Shown one piece after another: positions 62,215 through 64,000 of a DNA stretch of 64,000 bases. Location of the stretch: assembly GCA_937911325.1 (NCBI GenBank), contig CALDSD010000015.1, positions 1-64,000 on the forward strand, in the 5' to 3' direction. Position 1 is the stretch's first letter. The number at the start of each line of letters is the position of its first letter. This DNA is from an uncultured Neomegalonema sp. Its GTDB lineage: Bacteria; Pseudomonadota; Alphaproteobacteria; Rhodobacterales; Rhodobacteraceae. The notes beneath the pieces are model-generated. The model had not been told where the DNA came from, did no database searches, and was given only the letters and a program-made list of their open reading frames with translations. A program made the translations under genes and the position numbers.

Positions 62215-63174
62215 ATGTCCAGAATGCGCGTCTTAGGACGGTCGCGAGTCGCCGTCACTTTCGCAGCCGGCCTCGTCGCCTTGACTGGGTGCGCATCCAC
62301 GGAAGACACATTCTTTCTCGAGACGATCGAGCTTCAGGGCGGCGAACTGTTTTTGAAGAAAGACGATGAGGCGGGCGAACCCTCGCCGCAGCTCAAAGGG
62401 GTTTCGGTCGACGCGAAGCAGCGTTTCGTCTGGTCGCCCGAGGTCCCGATCCGTCAACCCGTCGCAGTCTCTCAGGGCGGTTACTCGGAATATGAAGTGA
62501 AACCGCGCTCGATCGTTTGCGCAGAACCGTCGCCGGACGCGGCGTCGGCGATCGCAGCCGAGATCGGCGCTGCGGTGAAAGCGAAAGCGGGACAGGCGCT
62601 CCCGGGCGCTGCGGTGGACGCCAGCTTTGAGCAGAACCTCACAGAGAGCGTTCAAAACATCAGCCAGCGGACTCAAACCATCCAGCTCATGCGCGACACG
62701 CTCTACCGAGCTTGCGAAGCATATGCGAATGGCGCGCTCGACTCGTTCGGCTACGCCATGATCCTGAGCCAGTTTGACGTGTTCATGGTGCAGCTCCTGG
62801 GCATCGATGCGCTTGGAAACGGAACGAAGCGCCGCGGACCCGGAGGGCCAGGCGGCCATGGCGGCGGCGGCCGCGGAGCGGCGTACGACGGGATCAACAA
62901 CATCGTGCAGTCCTCGATGCTGGGCACAACGAACCCGGCGCCGGGGCGCGTGACGCGAACAGCTTGTCTGATGTGGTTCGCGCAACATCCGCAGATCAAG
63001 ATCCGCCGCGTCGGCGGCGTCGCTGAAATCGTCGGCCAGGATGTGCCGGTGATCGCCGATCTGTGCCTGCGCGTGGTGGAAAGCGCGATCAACGTCGAGA
63101 GGGTGCAGCAGGCCCGCCAGGCCGGCGCCACGCCGCAACAGGTGCAAGACCTGTACGACGCGCTGGCTCAGTAG
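62215..63174 (+). CDS. Putative lipoprotein with Cys-bounded module
   Basis: A 319-residue protein. The signal peptide ends in the lipobox [16 protein letters not shown] (~residue 100), followed ~60 residues later by [18 protein letters not shown], matches the paired blocks of the lipoprotein at 33384-33932 in order and residue type. A Gly-rich linker ([14 protein letters not shown]) separates this from a C-terminal domain with two more Cys. The ATG at 62215 follows GGGGGA; an ATG at 62200 would extend it by five residues. The function is unknown. It is probably anchored in the envelope. Confidence 0.82.
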   Translation: MSRMRVLGRSRVAVTFAAGLVALTGCASTEDTFFLETIELQGGELFLKKDDEAGEPSPQLKGVSVDAKQRFVWSPEVPIRQPVAVSQGGYSEYEVKPRSIVCAEPSPDAASAIAAEIGAAVKAKAGQALPGAAVDASFEQNLTESVQNISQRTQTIQLMRDTLYRACEAYANGALDSFGYAMILSQFDVFMVQLLGIDALGNGTKRRGPGGPGGHGGGGRGAAYDGINNIVQSSMLGTTNPAPGRVTRTACLMWFAQHPQIKIRRVGGVAEIVGQDVPVIADLCLRVVESAINVERVQQARQAGATPQQVQDLYDALAQ

Positions 63175-63177
63175 GCC

Positions 63178-64000
63178 TTACAGGGCGAGGCCGCCCGTCG
63201 CGCGCAGGAGCAGCAGGACGCCCAGCACCACCAACGCGACGCCGAACAGGTCGCGAGCGCTTGGGCGCTCCCGGAACACGAACGCCGAGACAAGGACCGT
63301 GAACAGGATCTCCACCTGACCCAGCGCGCGAACATGCGCGACAGGCTCCAGCGTCATTGCGGTGAACCATCCGGCCGAGGCCGCGGCCCCGCAGAATCCT
63401 ACGAGCAAACCGGGCCGCCATGCGGCGCCGACCGCTCGGAGTTCTTTGGGCGCGCGCCACGCCATCCAAGCGCCCATCAAAACCGTCTGCACGGCGGTCG
63501 CGGCCGCCAGGGTCGTGGCGGCGCGGATCATCGCATCCCCTTCGGTGAGCGACAGCGAGGCGGCGCGATAAGCCGCGGCCGAGACGCCAAACAGCGCGGC
63601 CGAGCCCAACCCCAGAAGCGCTGCAGGGCCGAGATAGCGCCGAAGGCCGGAGCCGTCTCCGCCAGGTTTCCAGCTCATGAGCACGACGCCCGCGACGCCG
63701 ACCGCGATCGCCAAGGACGCCACCGCACTTGGCGCCTCTCCCAGCAGCACTGCGCCGAACACGGCGGCCTGAATCGGCTCCGTCTTCGAATAGGCCGTGC
63801 CGACCGCGAAGTTCTCGTGGGAAAAGCTGGCCAGCAACGCAGCCGTCGCCAGGATCTGCGCGATCGCGCCCAAGGTGAGGAACAGCGCCCATGGCGCCGT
63901 CGGGCCGGGGATCGCGCCTTGCCATGACCAAACCGCTGCGGCGTAGAGCGCTGCGAAGGGAAGGCCAAATCCAAACCGGACGAAGGTGGCGCCGGCGCCG
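63178..64000 (-). CDS. EamA/DMT-family transporter, 5' end beyond window
   Basis: A partial inner-membrane protein: about 274 residues are visible and the frame stays open to base 64000, so the start lies outside. About eight hydrophobic segments are seen. FAVGTAYSKTEPIQAAVFGAVLLGE ends the first EamA repeat and LGQVEILFTVLVSAFVFRE the second. It would export metabolites; the substrate is unknown. A TTG at 63873 looks like a start, but hydrophobic coding sequence continues before it. Its stop lies four bases from the lipoprotein stop. Confidence 0.87.
   Translation of the reverse strand, partial: GAGATFVRFGFGLPFAALYAAAVWSWQGAIPGPTAPWALFLTLGAIAQILATAALLASFSHENFAVGTAYSKTEPIQAAVFGAVLLGEAPSAVASLAIAVGVAGVVLMSWKPGGDGSGLRRYLGPAALLGLGSAALFGVSAAAYRAASLSLTEGDAMIRAATTLAAATAVQTVLMGAWMAWRAPKELRAVGAAWRPGLLVGFCGAAASAGWFTAMTLEPVAHVRALGQVEILFTVLVSAFVFRERPSARDLFGVALVVLGVLLLLRATGGLAL

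Noticed and set aside
1-64000. CRISPR arrays, insertion sequences, prophage genes or rRNA
   Set aside because: No regularly spaced repeats, transposase, integrase, phage structural genes or rRNA motifs were found by eye on either strand.

Overview
The window looks like one end of a metagenome or single-genome contig from a GC-rich alphaproteobacterium, most likely from the Caulobacterales/Maricaulales/Hyphomonadaceae side. Pointers are a GapR (DUF2312) nucleoid protein, an rluD-rpoH pair, a TacA-like sigma-54 response regulator, carB followed by greA, a VPLPA-CTERM protein and many lipoproteins with LxGC lipoboxes. Bases 1-45 are not genomic: they are an Illumina index adapter joined to a truncated gene. 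No CRISPR array, rRNA, insertion sequence or prophage was found.

Region 1 (46-14174) is a surface-glycan locus. A plus-strand block encodes a truncated HAD phosphatase, a PtmA-like SDR, an aldehyde dehydrogenase, a DapA/NAL-family lyase, an unknown AT-rich gene, a CMP-acylneuraminate-type cytidylyltransferase and a TylF-like methyltransferase. It suggests a CMP-activated ulosonic acid branch. It is followed by a GT25 and a second DxD glycosyltransferase, an FkbM methyltransferase, a GT-C membrane glycosyltransferase, another methyltransferase, a tRNA-Glu, a 2OG-Fe(II) dioxygenase and a WbpA-like UDP-sugar dehydrogenase.

Region 2 (14279-31594) is mostly core or housekeeping: rluD with a divergent small membrane protein, rpoH, a MATE pump, a TIM-barrel isomerase, a DUF1963 protein, oligoendopeptidase F, an OmpA-family lipoprotein, a sigma-54 regulator, an EEP-family hydrolase, gapR, DUF1244, a periplasmic coiled-coil protein, N-formylglutamate amidohydrolase and glycerate 2-kinase.

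Region 3 (31604-34746) is the oddest stretch. A dense plus-strand array holds four tRNA-like genes (anticodons CTT, GAA, GTC, CAG) and a fifth, shrunken element that keeps only an acceptor stem, T arm and CCA. All depart from canonical tRNAs. The array lies between two minus-strand genes for unknown envelope proteins. One of these is a lipoprotein that shares a cysteine-bounded module with another lipoprotein at 62215-63174. A gene-poor stretch with strong hairpins then leads to a DEAD-box helicase.

Region 4 (34747-64000) holds rhlE, fdhD, azlCD, an Lrp-family regulator divergent from alanine dehydrogenase with a symmetric candidate operator, mscL, the rpmI-rplT-pheS-...-pheT ribosomal/tRNA-synthetase run, pyk, a mobA-mobB-moeA molybdenum cofactor operon with an MFS transporter, a dipeptide epimerase, a CHASE2 nucleotide cyclase, a membrane coiled-coil protein, greA, carB and a DMT-family transporter running off the window edge.
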